NCBI RefSeq assembly: GCF_000763385.1
Contig: NZ_JQFA01000002.1
Span: 372,001 to 436,000 of the forward strand
Source of the DNA: Leptolyngbya sp. KIOST-1
Lineage (GTDB): Bacteria > Cyanobacteriota > Cyanobacteriia > Phormidesmidales > Phormidesmidaceae
Reading direction: 5' to 3'
Length of the DNA: 64,000 nt
The notes under the pieces: model-generated
Databases searched by the model: none
What the model was told of the DNA's origin: nothing
Seen by the model: the letters and a program-made list of their open reading frames with translations, nothing else
Shown here: piece after piece, positions 35,540 through 43,155 of the stretch
Position numbering within the stretch: the stretch's first letter is position 1
Layout: each line of letters starts with the position of its first letter
Position numbers and translations under genes: made by a program

Positions 35540-35887
35540 CTACTCCACCCGCACGGCGGTACCGTAGGCAAACAGTTCTGCCGCGCCCTGGGTCAGGGAC
35601 GAGGTTGCAAAGCGCACGTTGACAATGGCGTTTGCCCCCAGCCGCTGGGCCTCCTGCACCATGCGGTTGGTAGCCTCCTGGCGGGCCTCCTGTAGCAGTT
35701 CGGTGTAGCCCTTGAGTTCGCCCCCCACAATATTTTTCAGCCCTGCGGCAATGTCGCGGCCCAGGTGCTTGGCCCGCACCGAGCTCCCCTGCACCAGACC
35801 CAGGTGCTGGGTAATGGTTTTGCCAGGGACGGTTTCGATATTGGTGAGAATTATCCTGGATGCAGAAGATCGAGGTTGAACGGTCAT
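35540..35887 (-). CDS. YbjQ-family (UPF0145) protein
   Basis: This 115-residue protein is nearly all YbjQ domain: ILTNIETVPGKTITQHLGLVQGSSVRAKHLGRDIAAGLKNIVGGELKGYTELLQEARQEATNRMVQEAQRLGANAIVNVRFATSS. It matches the bacterial YbjQ length (about 105). The domain makes ring-shaped oligomers of unknown purpose. It is the first gene of a leftward pair whose second gene is the membrane-anchored version. Confidence 0.9.
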   Translation of the reverse strand: MTVQPRSSASRIILTNIETVPGKTITQHLGLVQGSSVRAKHLGRDIAAGLKNIVGGELKGYTELLQEARQEATNRMVQEAQRLGANAIVNVRFATSSLTQGAAELFAYGTAVRVE

Positions 35888-35956
35888 TTCACAGCCTGAC
35901 GCCTAAAAAAACAACCACAACCCTAGCCTCTGGCATCGCGGACGTCGATGGTTTCT

Positions 35957-35988
35957 AACGGTTTGCCTACCATTGCTTGCAAACCGCT
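35957..35988. repeat. Hairpin between YbjQ pair and secreted protein gene
   Basis: CGGTTTGC (35959-35966) pairs exactly with GCAAACCG (35979-35986). It lies downstream of the leftward gene ending at 36048 and could close its transcript, but the T-tract is weak. Confidence 0.4.
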
Positions 35989-36047
35989 ACAGAGGCGGGA
36001 TTGTGGTGTTTCGATTGTCTGGGCAGACGGCTACATTACTTGCGCCA

Positions 36048-36437
36048 TTACTTGCGCCCGTAGGGAGGAGTGAGCTCGTCGACAATTTCATTCTCTTCGA
36101 CGATTTCATTCAGGTTGAGGGGATCGCCAGCCGCTTGGTCCGCCGAGTTGGCAGCCTCTTTATCGGTGGTGTCGGCGGCCTCAGAAACCTGGCTTTGCCA
36201 CTGACGGCGCTGCTCTCGCATTTCGTCAAGCCGAGCCTCCGAGATGGTGGGCTCTTCGCCTTCAAAGGCTGCCTCAGCGGCAAAACGCGACGATGCGGCC
36301 AGGGCGATCAACCGGTGAGCATCTAGGTGGCTGTCTGGTTCCGCCGCCAGGACATTTGAACTGGCCAATGCTGCCGTTTGGGAAACGCTAAACAACAGCA
36401 CCACGCTGGCCAGCAAAACCGCCAGCCGCTTAGCCAT
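36048..36437 (-). CDS. Secreted hypothetical protein with acidic helical region
   Basis: I use the ATG at 36437 (129 residues), which gives a good signal peptide (MAKRLAVLLASVVLLFSVSQTAALA). The mature protein is helical and acidic (ISEARLDEMREQRRQWQSQVSEAADTTDKEA) and ends in LNLNEIVEENEIVDELTPPYGRK. No known domain is recognised. A tandem 12-mer (ATTACTTGCGCC, 36037-36060) overlaps the stop codon; the copy nearer the gene's 5' end encodes the last residues, so a duplication has not changed the protein. The frame is open 12 codons further upstream, but that extension disturbs the signal peptide. Confidence 0.6.
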   Translation of the reverse strand: MAKRLAVLLASVVLLFSVSQTAALASSNVLAAEPDSHLDAHRLIALAASSRFAAEAAFEGEEPTISEARLDEMREQRRQWQSQVSEAADTTDKEAANSADQAAGDPLNLNEIVEENEIVDELTPPYGRK

Positions 36438-36847
36438 GACTTTAAGCGAGGAATAAAGGATACGATATGCCATATTTTCTACGGTTCCAAGAGAGACATA
36501 TTTTGCAGGAGGCTGGGCTAAATCCCAGAATTTTTCCTCATCAAAGCTGGTCGCCTGAATGTAAAAATTCTGGCAAAAAAACGGCCCGCCGTATTCAGAC
36601 TGCCGCCTGCGGTTCGACGAACTCAGGGGTAGAGCATCCCTACCTCCGCTCTAGTAGGTTAGGCATAAATAGCGCAAGTATCGTCCCTCCCAGGATAGAA
36701 AGAACTGCGGGATAAGGGCTGACCCCAAATTTAGAATTAGAACCCCCGATCGCCGTTATTTCTATCTAAAAAAAGAAATTAAACCATTGCTCCCCGCTTT
36801 CCACAAATCTTGCTGCACTATAGAGGTACGGTAGGAGACTAAGTCGA
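36438..36847. other. Divergent spacer upstream of the sterol-desaturase-family gene
   Basis: No gene, tRNA or strong repeat is visible. The right end contains a GTACGGTAGGAGACTAAG segment that supplies the ribosome site for the next gene. Both flanking genes must have promoters here. Confidence 0.4.
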
Positions 36848-37621
36848 TTGAGAGCCCACTCCTTTGAGTTTTACAGCATTGCCCTGTGGGGCATTATCCT
36901 GGGTCGCTATTGTTTAGTGGCAGGGATAGTCTATTGGGTGTTCTATTCGCCCCTGAGCCAGGCCCTGAACGCAGATAAAGGGGCTCACCCCCCCAGTTGG
37001 CGAACCATTCGTCACGACATCAGACTCTCTGCGATCGCCGCGGTGGTCTTTGCGCTGGCCGCCGCCTTTGTGCTCTCCGCCTACCGTCACGGTGGGACTC
37101 GTCTGTACACCCATCCCCAGGCCTACGGGCTGTGGTACCTGGGGGTCAGCTACGGGGCCGTGCTCCTGCTGCAGGACACCTACTTCTATTTCACCCACCG
37201 CCTGTTTCATCGCCCCAAACTCTTTAGTTGGCTACACCGGGGGCATCACCGGTCCCGCTATCCCACCCCCTGGACCTCCTTTGCTTTTGACCCGCTGGAG
37301 GCTGTCGTTCAGGCCCTCTTTCTGGTCGGGATTGTCTTTGTTTTGCCGCTGCACCTGGTGACGGTGATGGCCGTCATGATCACGATGACCCTGTGGGCCG
37401 TGCTCAACCACCTGGGCCCCGATCGCCTGCCAGCGGTCTTTCCGCACCACTGGCTGGGGCAGTGGGTGATTGGCCCCGTCCATCACTCCCTGCACCACCG
37501 CAAATACACCGTTCACTACGGGCTGTACTTCACCGTTTGGGACCGCCTGCTGGGTACCCAGGACCCCGGCTACAGCGAAAGTCTGGACTCGGGTGCTGGC
37601 GATCGCACCAGTACCGGCTAA
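36848..37621 (+). CDS. Sterol desaturase / fatty-acid-hydroxylase family protein
   Basis: The best start is a TTG at 36848 with GGAG eleven bases upstream; no in-frame ATG lies near. The 257-residue membrane protein contains the three histidine boxes of the di-iron hydroxylase family: HRLFH (about residue 116), HRGHH (about 129) and HHSLHH (about 213), separated by hydrophobic helices. These bind two irons and use O2 to hydroxylate or desaturate a lipid or carotenoid. Sequence alone does not fix the substrate. An aromatic TYFYFTHRLFHRPKLFSWLHRGHH run is typical of the bacterial branch. Confidence 0.88.
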   Translation: MRAHSFEFYSIALWGIILGRYCLVAGIVYWVFYSPLSQALNADKGAHPPSWRTIRHDIRLSAIAAVVFALAAAFVLSAYRHGGTRLYTHPQAYGLWYLGVSYGAVLLLQDTYFYFTHRLFHRPKLFSWLHRGHHRSRYPTPWTSFAFDPLEAVVQALFLVGIVFVLPLHLVTVMAVMITMTLWAVLNHLGPDRLPAVFPHHWLGQWVIGPVHHSLHHRKYTVHYGLYFTVWDRLLGTQDPGYSESLDSGAGDRTSTG

Positions 37622-37681
37622 CCCTGCCGCTCCAAACTTGGAATACCCTTAACGTCAGGCACGTCTAAAGATTTTCTCTGC

Positions 37682-37742
37682 TTCCTTTAGCCTGGATGCC
37701 GAGATAACCTGCAAAGCGTGAGGCTAAAGGAAACTGTTTTTT
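37682..37742 (+). terminator. Long 12-bp hairpin plus T6
   Basis: TTCCTTTAGCCT (37682-37693) is perfectly complementary to AGGCTAAAGGAA (37721-37732) and a run of six T follows at 37737-37742. It lies 60 bases after the desaturase-family stop and is best read as its terminator, though the 27-base loop is large. The rest of the gap to 38106 shows no gene, tRNA or clear riboswitch. Confidence 0.65.
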
Positions 37743-38106
37743 GGTCCAATGCACCTCGCTCAAATAAAAATGGCGAGAGAGCCGAACAAAATGCTGAAAA
37801 TTTAGCCTGATTTAATTGTTTCTTAAAATAAAAATTCGCCGTCCAAGGACTCTATCTTTGGATAGGTGACCATCCCTGCCGCGACTTCTAAGATACGGGG
37901 GCATAGGGCAGACGCAGCAGCTTTTTTTCAGCTTCACACGCTGCTGCGGAGCTGGTATCACTCGAATTTCGGTCATTTTCAAAGCTTCATAATCTTTAGA
38001 GTTTCATTGTTTGCAAACGGCCAAAATCCTGCCGTAACAGCGGCCAGGGAGCTGGAGGTTTGAGCCGCAGCATAAATTCATCAAAGCAAACGTTTAATGC
38101 ACTTTT

Positions 38107-39702
38107 ATGACCTCAGCGCCTATGAAAGCCCTCCTGCTCTATCCCAAATTTCCCCAGTCCTTCTGGTCCTACGATCGCTTTATGCAGCTGGCCGGGCTCA
38201 AGGCCACCATTCCACCCCTGGGAATTATTACCGTGGCGGCCCTGCTGCCCACCGACTGGGAGATCCGCTTTCGCGATCGCAACGTCGCCTGTGAGACCGA
38301 GGCCGACTGGGCCTGGTGCGACCTGGTGATCATTTCCGCCATGCTGGTGCAGAAGCCCGACTTTCAGGCCCTGATTCAAAAGGCGGTGCGCCTGGGCAAA
38401 CGGGTGGCCGTAGGCGGCCCCTACCCCACCTCGGTGCCCCAGGATGCCCTCGATGCAGGCGCGCAGTTCCTGGTTTTAGATGAAGGCGAAATCACCGTGC
38501 CCCAGTTTCTAGAAGCCCTGGCGCGGGGCGAAACCACGGGCGTGTTTCGCTCGCTGGAGAAGCCCGACGTCACCCGGAGCCCGGTGCCGCGCTTTGATCT
38601 GCTCCAGCGGGATGCCTACCTGATGATGGCGATGCAGTTTTCCCGCGGCTGCCCCTTTAACTGCGAGTTCTGCGACATTATTTCCCTCTATGGTCGCAAG
38701 CCCCGCACCAAAGAGCCCGCCCAGGCCCTGACCGAACTGCAGACCCTCTACGACCTGGGCTGGCGCGGTTCGCTCTTCATCGTCGACGACAACTTCATTG
38801 GCAACCAGCGCAATGTCAAGCGCTTTTTGCGCGAGCTGATTCCCTGGATGCAGGCGCACCACTATCCGTTCACCTTCATTACCGAGGCCTCGGTCAACCT
38901 GGCCGAAGACGACGAACTGCTGCAGCTGATGGGCGAAGCCGGGTTTTACGCCGTCTTCCTCGGCATCGAAACCCCCGATCAGGACAGCCTGCAGGTGACC
39001 CGCAAGGTGCAGAACACCCGCAATCCGCTGGTGGACGCCTGCCGCAAAATCAACGAGGCGGGGCTGCTGATCTACGCTGGCTTTATTCTGGGGTTTGACG
39101 GGGAGCGGGCCGGCGCGGGCGATCGCATTCAGGCCTTTGTCGAACAAACCGCCATTCCCCAGCCCATGCTGGGGCTGCTGCAGGCCCTGCCCAACACCGC
39201 GCTGTGGAACCGGCTCAAGCAGGAGCAACGCCTGCTCGACGGCAGCAGCCACCCCACGGGCGACCAAAATTCCCTGATGAACTTTATTCCCACCCGTCCG
39301 GTGGCCGACCTGGCCCAGGACTATGTGGAAGGGTTCTGGCAGCTCTACGAGCCCAGCCGCTACCTGCGGCGCTGCCTGCAGCAGTGTCTCCAGATTCGCG
39401 CTCCCCGGCGGCGGCAGACCATGCAGTTTCCCCTCAACAAGGGGCTGCGGCTCCTGGCTCAGATTCTCTGGCACCAGGGCCTGCGCCGGGGCGAAATTCG
39501 GGCCCAGTTCTGGCACCAGCTCTGGGTCATTCTGCGCCGCAGGCCGCAGATGCTGAATATGTACCTGGGGCTGTGCGCCGCTGGGGAACACTTTTGGGAA
39601 TATCGAGTCCTGGCCCGCCAGCGCATCAGCCAGCAGCTGGGCTACGACTCGCTGCAATTGCCCCCGGTGGAGGCCCGATCGCTCTCCCTGGTGGGCAAGT
39701 AG
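38107..39702 (+). CDS. B12-binding radical SAM protein (DUF4070 type)
   Basis: The 531-residue protein has an N-terminal cobalamin-binding-like domain (about 6-140, KALLLYPKFPQSFWSYDRF, IPPLGIITVAALLP), then the radical SAM core (about 175-390) with the 4Fe-4S motif CPFNCEFC at about residue 187 (C-x3-C-x2-C) and a SAM-binding GG-like region, and a DUF4070-type C-terminal domain (about 400-531). Relatives methylate unreactive carbons, for example hopanoid C-2 (HpnP) or bacteriochlorophyll. The DxHxxG motif for base-off B12 is not seen. No hopanoid gene is nearby, so the substrate is open. Confidence 0.85.
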   Translation: MTSAPMKALLLYPKFPQSFWSYDRFMQLAGLKATIPPLGIITVAALLPTDWEIRFRDRNVACETEADWAWCDLVIISAMLVQKPDFQALIQKAVRLGKRVAVGGPYPTSVPQDALDAGAQFLVLDEGEITVPQFLEALARGETTGVFRSLEKPDVTRSPVPRFDLLQRDAYLMMAMQFSRGCPFNCEFCDIISLYGRKPRTKEPAQALTELQTLYDLGWRGSLFIVDDNFIGNQRNVKRFLRELIPWMQAHHYPFTFITEASVNLAEDDELLQLMGEAGFYAVFLGIETPDQDSLQVTRKVQNTRNPLVDACRKINEAGLLIYAGFILGFDGERAGAGDRIQAFVEQTAIPQPMLGLLQALPNTALWNRLKQEQRLLDGSSHPTGDQNSLMNFIPTRPVADLAQDYVEGFWQLYEPSRYLRRCLQQCLQIRAPRRRQTMQFPLNKGLRLLAQILWHQGLRRGEIRAQFWHQLWVILRRRPQMLNMYLGLCAAGEHFWEYRVLARQRISQQLGYDSLQLPPVEARSLSLVGK

Positions 39703-39719
39703 CTCGATAGGATCCAGAC

Positions 39720-41024
39720 CTACCCGTCCAGGGTCGGGTCAAACACGGCGTGCTGCGATCGCCCCGCCCCCTTGGCCCGATACATGGCCAGGTCGGCGTG
39801 GTGCAGAATGGCCTCCACACTGTCGTAGTCCCCATCGCTCAAGGCGATGCCAATGCTGGCACTGGGAAAAACGGCCTGGTTATCCAGCAGCAGAGGGGTA
39901 GACAGACTCTCCTGGATCTGGTCGGCGATCGCGGCGGCGGTCGCCACGGAGGGAATATCGTGCAGCAGAATGGCAAACTCATCGCCCCCCAACCGGGCTA
40001 CCGTATCGGAGGAGCGCAGCCCCACCTTGAGTCGGAGGGCAATTTCAACCAGCAGCTGGTCGCCCATCCGGTGGCCCAGGCTGTCGTTGACCCGCTTAAA
40101 GTTGTCGAGATCGATAAACAGCACCGCAAAATTGTAGTCGCCCCGTTTCTGGTTTCGCTCAAGGGCCTGGGCGGCTTTTTGCATGAACGCGCTGCGGTTG
40201 GGCAGGCCGGTGAGACTGTCGTGAATGGCGTCGGCCAGTAGGGCCTGTTCCTGGCGCTTGCGCTCGGTGATATTGCGAATGATGGCAATGTGCTCATGTC
40301 GGCCGGCGGGCACCAGTCGCACCTCGCAGAACATCTGCTGCTCGTTGACCAGCACCGCCGCCTCAAAACTCTGGAGCGATCGCGTTTTGGCCGCCCGCTG
40401 GCTGTGGCCAAAGAGATTGACCACAAAGCTGACATCAAAGCAATCGGTCACCACCCGACCCACGGCACAGTCAATCAGCCGCAGGGTTGGATCGATGGAA
40501 GTCTGCACTTCCAGAATCCGGCCATTGCCGTCAAAGCGCAGAATCAGATCGGGGAAGAACTCGAGCAGACCACAGCGCGAGCGATCCCCCTCGTCGTTAG
40601 CGTCGCCAGGAACGGGGGGCATAAACACCATCGGTACCGGGGGGGTTAGGGTCGCTACTGGCTCGGGGCGAATGGCGACCAGCCGGGCGCGTACCCCTTG
40701 GCAAAAACTGATCGAGTCTCCGGGGGTTAGGGGACTGGCCATCATCGCTTTGCCATTGATGGCCAGTCCATTGCAGCTGGGACGATCGGAACCCAGACCG
40801 TCCTGAATAAAGTAGTGGTCGCCCAGCCACACCAGGCTGGCATGGTGACGGGAAACCCCCCGGGAGGTAAGGCAAATATCGTTGTCGCGATCGCGGCCAA
40901 TGGAGTAATAGCCCTTGCCCAGCGACACGATATGACGATGCTGGCCGTCCTGAATCAGCAGGGCCAGCGACGGCGGATCGGTTGTGCACTCTTGGCAGGG
41001 CGTCTCGCGGGTATTGGTCATCAT
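39720..41024 (-). CDS. FHA-PAS-like-GGDEF diguanylate cyclase
   Basis: From the ATG at 41024 (434 residues; 41021 is equally possible; the frame is open to 41099) the protein has an FHA domain (about 25-105: YSIGRDRDNDICLTSRGVSRHHASLVWLGDHYFIQD, then NGLAINGK), a PAS-like section (about 155-265, ending ITERKRQEQALLADAIHDSLTGLPNR) and a GGDEF domain with an intact RLGGDEF motif (residues 346-350) and the RxxD inhibition site (RSSD) just before it. It should make c-di-GMP, be feedback-inhibited by it and respond to a phosphothreonine protein through FHA. It is the last gene of a leftward signalling operon. Confidence 0.92.
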   Translation of the reverse strand: MMTNTRETPCQECTTDPPSLALLIQDGQHRHIVSLGKGYYSIGRDRDNDICLTSRGVSRHHASLVWLGDHYFIQDGLGSDRPSCNGLAINGKAMMASPLTPGDSISFCQGVRARLVAIRPEPVATLTPPVPMVFMPPVPGDANDEGDRSRCGLLEFFPDLILRFDGNGRILEVQTSIDPTLRLIDCAVGRVVTDCFDVSFVVNLFGHSQRAAKTRSLQSFEAAVLVNEQQMFCEVRLVPAGRHEHIAIIRNITERKRQEQALLADAIHDSLTGLPNRSAFMQKAAQALERNQKRGDYNFAVLFIDLDNFKRVNDSLGHRMGDQLLVEIALRLKVGLRSSDTVARLGGDEFAILLHDIPSVATAAAIADQIQESLSTPLLLDNQAVFPSASIGIALSDGDYDSVEAILHHADLAMYRAKGAGRSQHAVFDPTLDG

Positions 41025-41135
41025 ACGGGTAGAGCACGGGGAAATAGGGAATGCCTGACAAAAAAGAATACGTTCTTGGGAATATGACTCAGGGCCCACC
41101 CCACGGGTCCTGAGCCGGCTCTCAGTCTGCCACCG

Positions 41136-42254
41136 TTAGGATTGAGCCGGGTAAAGCTGGGCGAGGCTCAACGCCGAGCTGTCCTTCAGCGCCTGGCGCA
41201 GCAGTAGCCCGGTAATGCTCAAGGTGTCGAGGGGCTGCGAGAAGTAGTAACCCTGCATCTTTTGGTAGCCCAGTTCCCTCAAACAGTTCAGGTCTTCCAG
41301 GGTTTCCACCCCCTCGACAATGACATCGAGCTGAAGCCGTTCGGCCAGCATCAAAATGGCCTCACTCATGGCCCAGTTTTTGTTGCGAATAAACGAGCGA
41401 TCGATCTTGAGCGTGTCGAAGGGCAAGTCCTGCAGCCGCCCCAGGGAGGAATAGCCGGTGCCGAAGTCGTCGATATAGAGCTGAATGCCCAGCTCCTGCA
41501 GCTGGACCAGCGCGGCCAGGGCAACGTCTTTATTCTCAATCAGGGCGCTCTCGGTCACCTCAAGTTTGAGGCTGCTGGGAGAGATGTGATGGCGCTCCAA
41601 GACATCGCCAATCCGCTCAACCAGCTGCGGTTGAACCAGCTGTAGCGCCGAGAGATTGACGCTGATGCTCAACGGCGACAGGCTGGGAAACTGCGTCTGC
41701 CAGTAGTGCAGCTGCTGGCAGGCCTGCTCCAGCAAAAACAGGCCCAGGGTGTCGATCAGCCCCGCCTTTTCGGCCAGGGGAATAAAGACCTCGGGAGAAA
41801 TGGCCCCGCGATCGCGGTGCTGCCACCGCGCCAGCGCCTCAAAGCCGAGGATGTGACCTCCCTCCTGGTCCCTGTCAACCGCGACAATCGGCTGGTAGGC
41901 CAGATAGAGCTGCTGCTCTGCGACGGCCTGATGCAGGTCGTTTTCCAGCTGGAGCAGCTCGACCTCAGCGGTGGAAAGCAGAGTTAGCAGCGGAGCGGGA
42001 TGGCTTTCCAGGGCATTGGCCAATCGGGTGAGGCGATCGGCGTTGTTGATGGCGATCGCCAGCAGCCTCTGGCCATCGTCTGAGAGCGACCCCGACTGCT
42101 GGTACCCCAGGAGCTTCAGCGCCCCCTGAATTGACGCGAGGGGAGTTCGCAGTTCGTGGCAGATCAGCAGCGAAACATCGTCAAAGGGATGAGCTGAATA
42201 GTTGGCCAAACCAAGCAAGTCCTGACTGGATTCGGCGGGAAGGGATTGTGCCAT
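41136..42254 (-). CDS. HisKA-EAL fusion: c-di-GMP phosphodiesterase with a histidine phosphoacceptor domain
   Basis: The 372-residue protein starts with a HisKA-like helical hairpin (about 20-85) that keeps the H-box ICHELRTPLASI with His33, but there is no ATPase domain. Residues 110-360 are a full EAL domain: QPIV, the catalytic EAL (139-141), NLSALQL, EVTESAL, IDDFGTGYSSL, KIDRSF and VEGVET are present, so it should hydrolyse c-di-GMP. A dimerisation-phosphotransfer domain fused directly to a phosphodiesterase suggests that a histidine kinase in trans phosphorylates His33 or that it drives dimer formation. It lies between the FHA-GGDEF gene and a small unknown gene on the same strand. Confidence 0.9.
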   Translation of the reverse strand: MAQSLPAESSQDLLGLANYSAHPFDDVSLLICHELRTPLASIQGALKLLGYQQSGSLSDDGQRLLAIAINNADRLTRLANALESHPAPLLTLLSTAEVELLQLENDLHQAVAEQQLYLAYQPIVAVDRDQEGGHILGFEALARWQHRDRGAISPEVFIPLAEKAGLIDTLGLFLLEQACQQLHYWQTQFPSLSPLSISVNLSALQLVQPQLVERIGDVLERHHISPSSLKLEVTESALIENKDVALAALVQLQELGIQLYIDDFGTGYSSLGRLQDLPFDTLKIDRSFIRNKNWAMSEAILMLAERLQLDVIVEGVETLEDLNCLRELGYQKMQGYYFSQPLDTLSITGLLLRQALKDSSALSLAQLYPAQS

Positions 42255-42347
42255 GGAAGATGCTTAACACCTTAGAAATTTGGGTTTGGGGTGGGGCAGG
42301 GAGCCGGTGACCCTAAACAGGGAACGGTTGGCTCAGGGACCGTTGCC

Positions 42348-42617
42348 TCAGGTTTCGCCTGGCAGAGCGGGGGACTGGATCAGGTGCGATCGCATTTCCA
42401 CCCACACCCGATAGTGGGTTTTGGAAACCGTTACGCACACCTTGAACCCCTTGTTGCTCTCCAGGGTGGCGCGGTGGTACGCCTCCGATCGCTCGGCCAG
42501 AGGGAACTGGTACTGACTGACATAGAAGTCGTTACGGTAGAACATGCCGTCGTGGATGCCGTCGTTCCAGAACTTAAAAGCCGAGATCAACTCCTCGACC
42601 ACAATCAGAGGAAGCAT
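42348..42617 (-). CDS. Small conserved-looking protein inside the signalling operon
   Basis: The ATG at 42617 gives 89 residues; a TTG at 42629 would add four. The sequence, MLPLIVVEELISAFKFWNDG, then MFYRNDFYVSQYQF and KVCVTVSKTHYRVWVEMRS, is rich in aromatic residues and beta strands and looks like a small folded domain. I do not recognise a family. It sits in line with the lone receiver upstream (83 bases) and the HisKA-EAL gene downstream (93 bases), so it may be a partner or adaptor of this pathway. The opposite-strand frame over the same region is considered a shadow. Confidence 0.55.
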   Translation of the reverse strand: MLPLIVVEELISAFKFWNDGIHDGMFYRNDFYVSQYQFPLAERSEAYHRATLESNKGFKVCVTVSKTHYRVWVEMRSHLIQSPALPGET

Positions 42618-42700
42618 GGGGGCACTCAAGCAGACGTCTTTATCACCATAGAGATCGATTGTGACAACACTGTGAACTTTCTTATCCTGCTGCCCCAGCC

Positions 42701-43078
42701 CTACTGCCAGCCCAGCACAGTCTCAATCTGACCGCCCAAAAGGCCGGGATCAAAGGGTTTGACCAGCACCGCCCGCGCCCCAGCGGCCACAAAAGCTTGC
42801 TGAGTAGCCAACCGTAGAGTGGCAGTCAATAAAATTACAGGAATGTGGCTGGTATCCGTATTAGCACTGAGTCGCTGCAGCGTGGTCAGGCCATCTACCT
42901 GGGGCATAACCACATCCAGTAAAATGGCGTCCGGGTGACAGGTAGAGGCCAGTTTGATGCCCTCTTCGCCCGAGGCCGCGGTGGTGACCTCCCAGTGCCG
43001 GGTAATTTCCAGGCTCACCTTGGCAATTTCACGCACATCGGCTTCGTCGTCGATAATCAAAATGCGTTTGGCGGTCAT
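42701..43078 (-). CDS. Single-domain response regulator (REC)
   Basis: This is a stand-alone 125-residue receiver with the acidic pair in ILIIDDEADVR, the phosphoacceptor aspartate in AILLDVVMPQVDG (about residue 55), the threonine in ILLTAT and the lysine in VLVKPF, so it can be phosphorylated. It carries no output domain and would act like CheY/Spo0F, as a phosphate shuttle or a protein-binding switch. It lies directly after the large DNA-binding regulator in a leftward operon. Confidence 0.95.
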   Translation of the reverse strand: MTAKRILIIDDEADVREIAKVSLEITRHWEVTTAASGEEGIKLASTCHPDAILLDVVMPQVDGLTTLQRLSANTDTSHIPVILLTATLRLATQQAFVAAGARAVLVKPFDPGLLGGQIETVLGWQ

Positions 43079-43155
43079 AGCAGAAATCCTAAAAACTGTG
43101 CCAGGGGCAGCGCTGGAATCGGTGGATCTTAAATTGAATTACCTGGATGGCGGTG

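Noticed and set aside
36571..36700. A tRNA-like stretch with GGTTCGA
   Set aside because: No acceptor or anticodon arm can be formed around it.
37682..37742. A TPP or cobalamin riboswitch upstream of the radical SAM gene
   Set aside because: CCGAGATAACCTGC looked suggestive, but the ordered conserved blocks of either class are missing.
42291..42731. A 146-codon rightward frame over the small signalling-operon gene
   Set aside because: The leftward 89-residue frame has a more protein-like composition and fits the operon spacing and direction.
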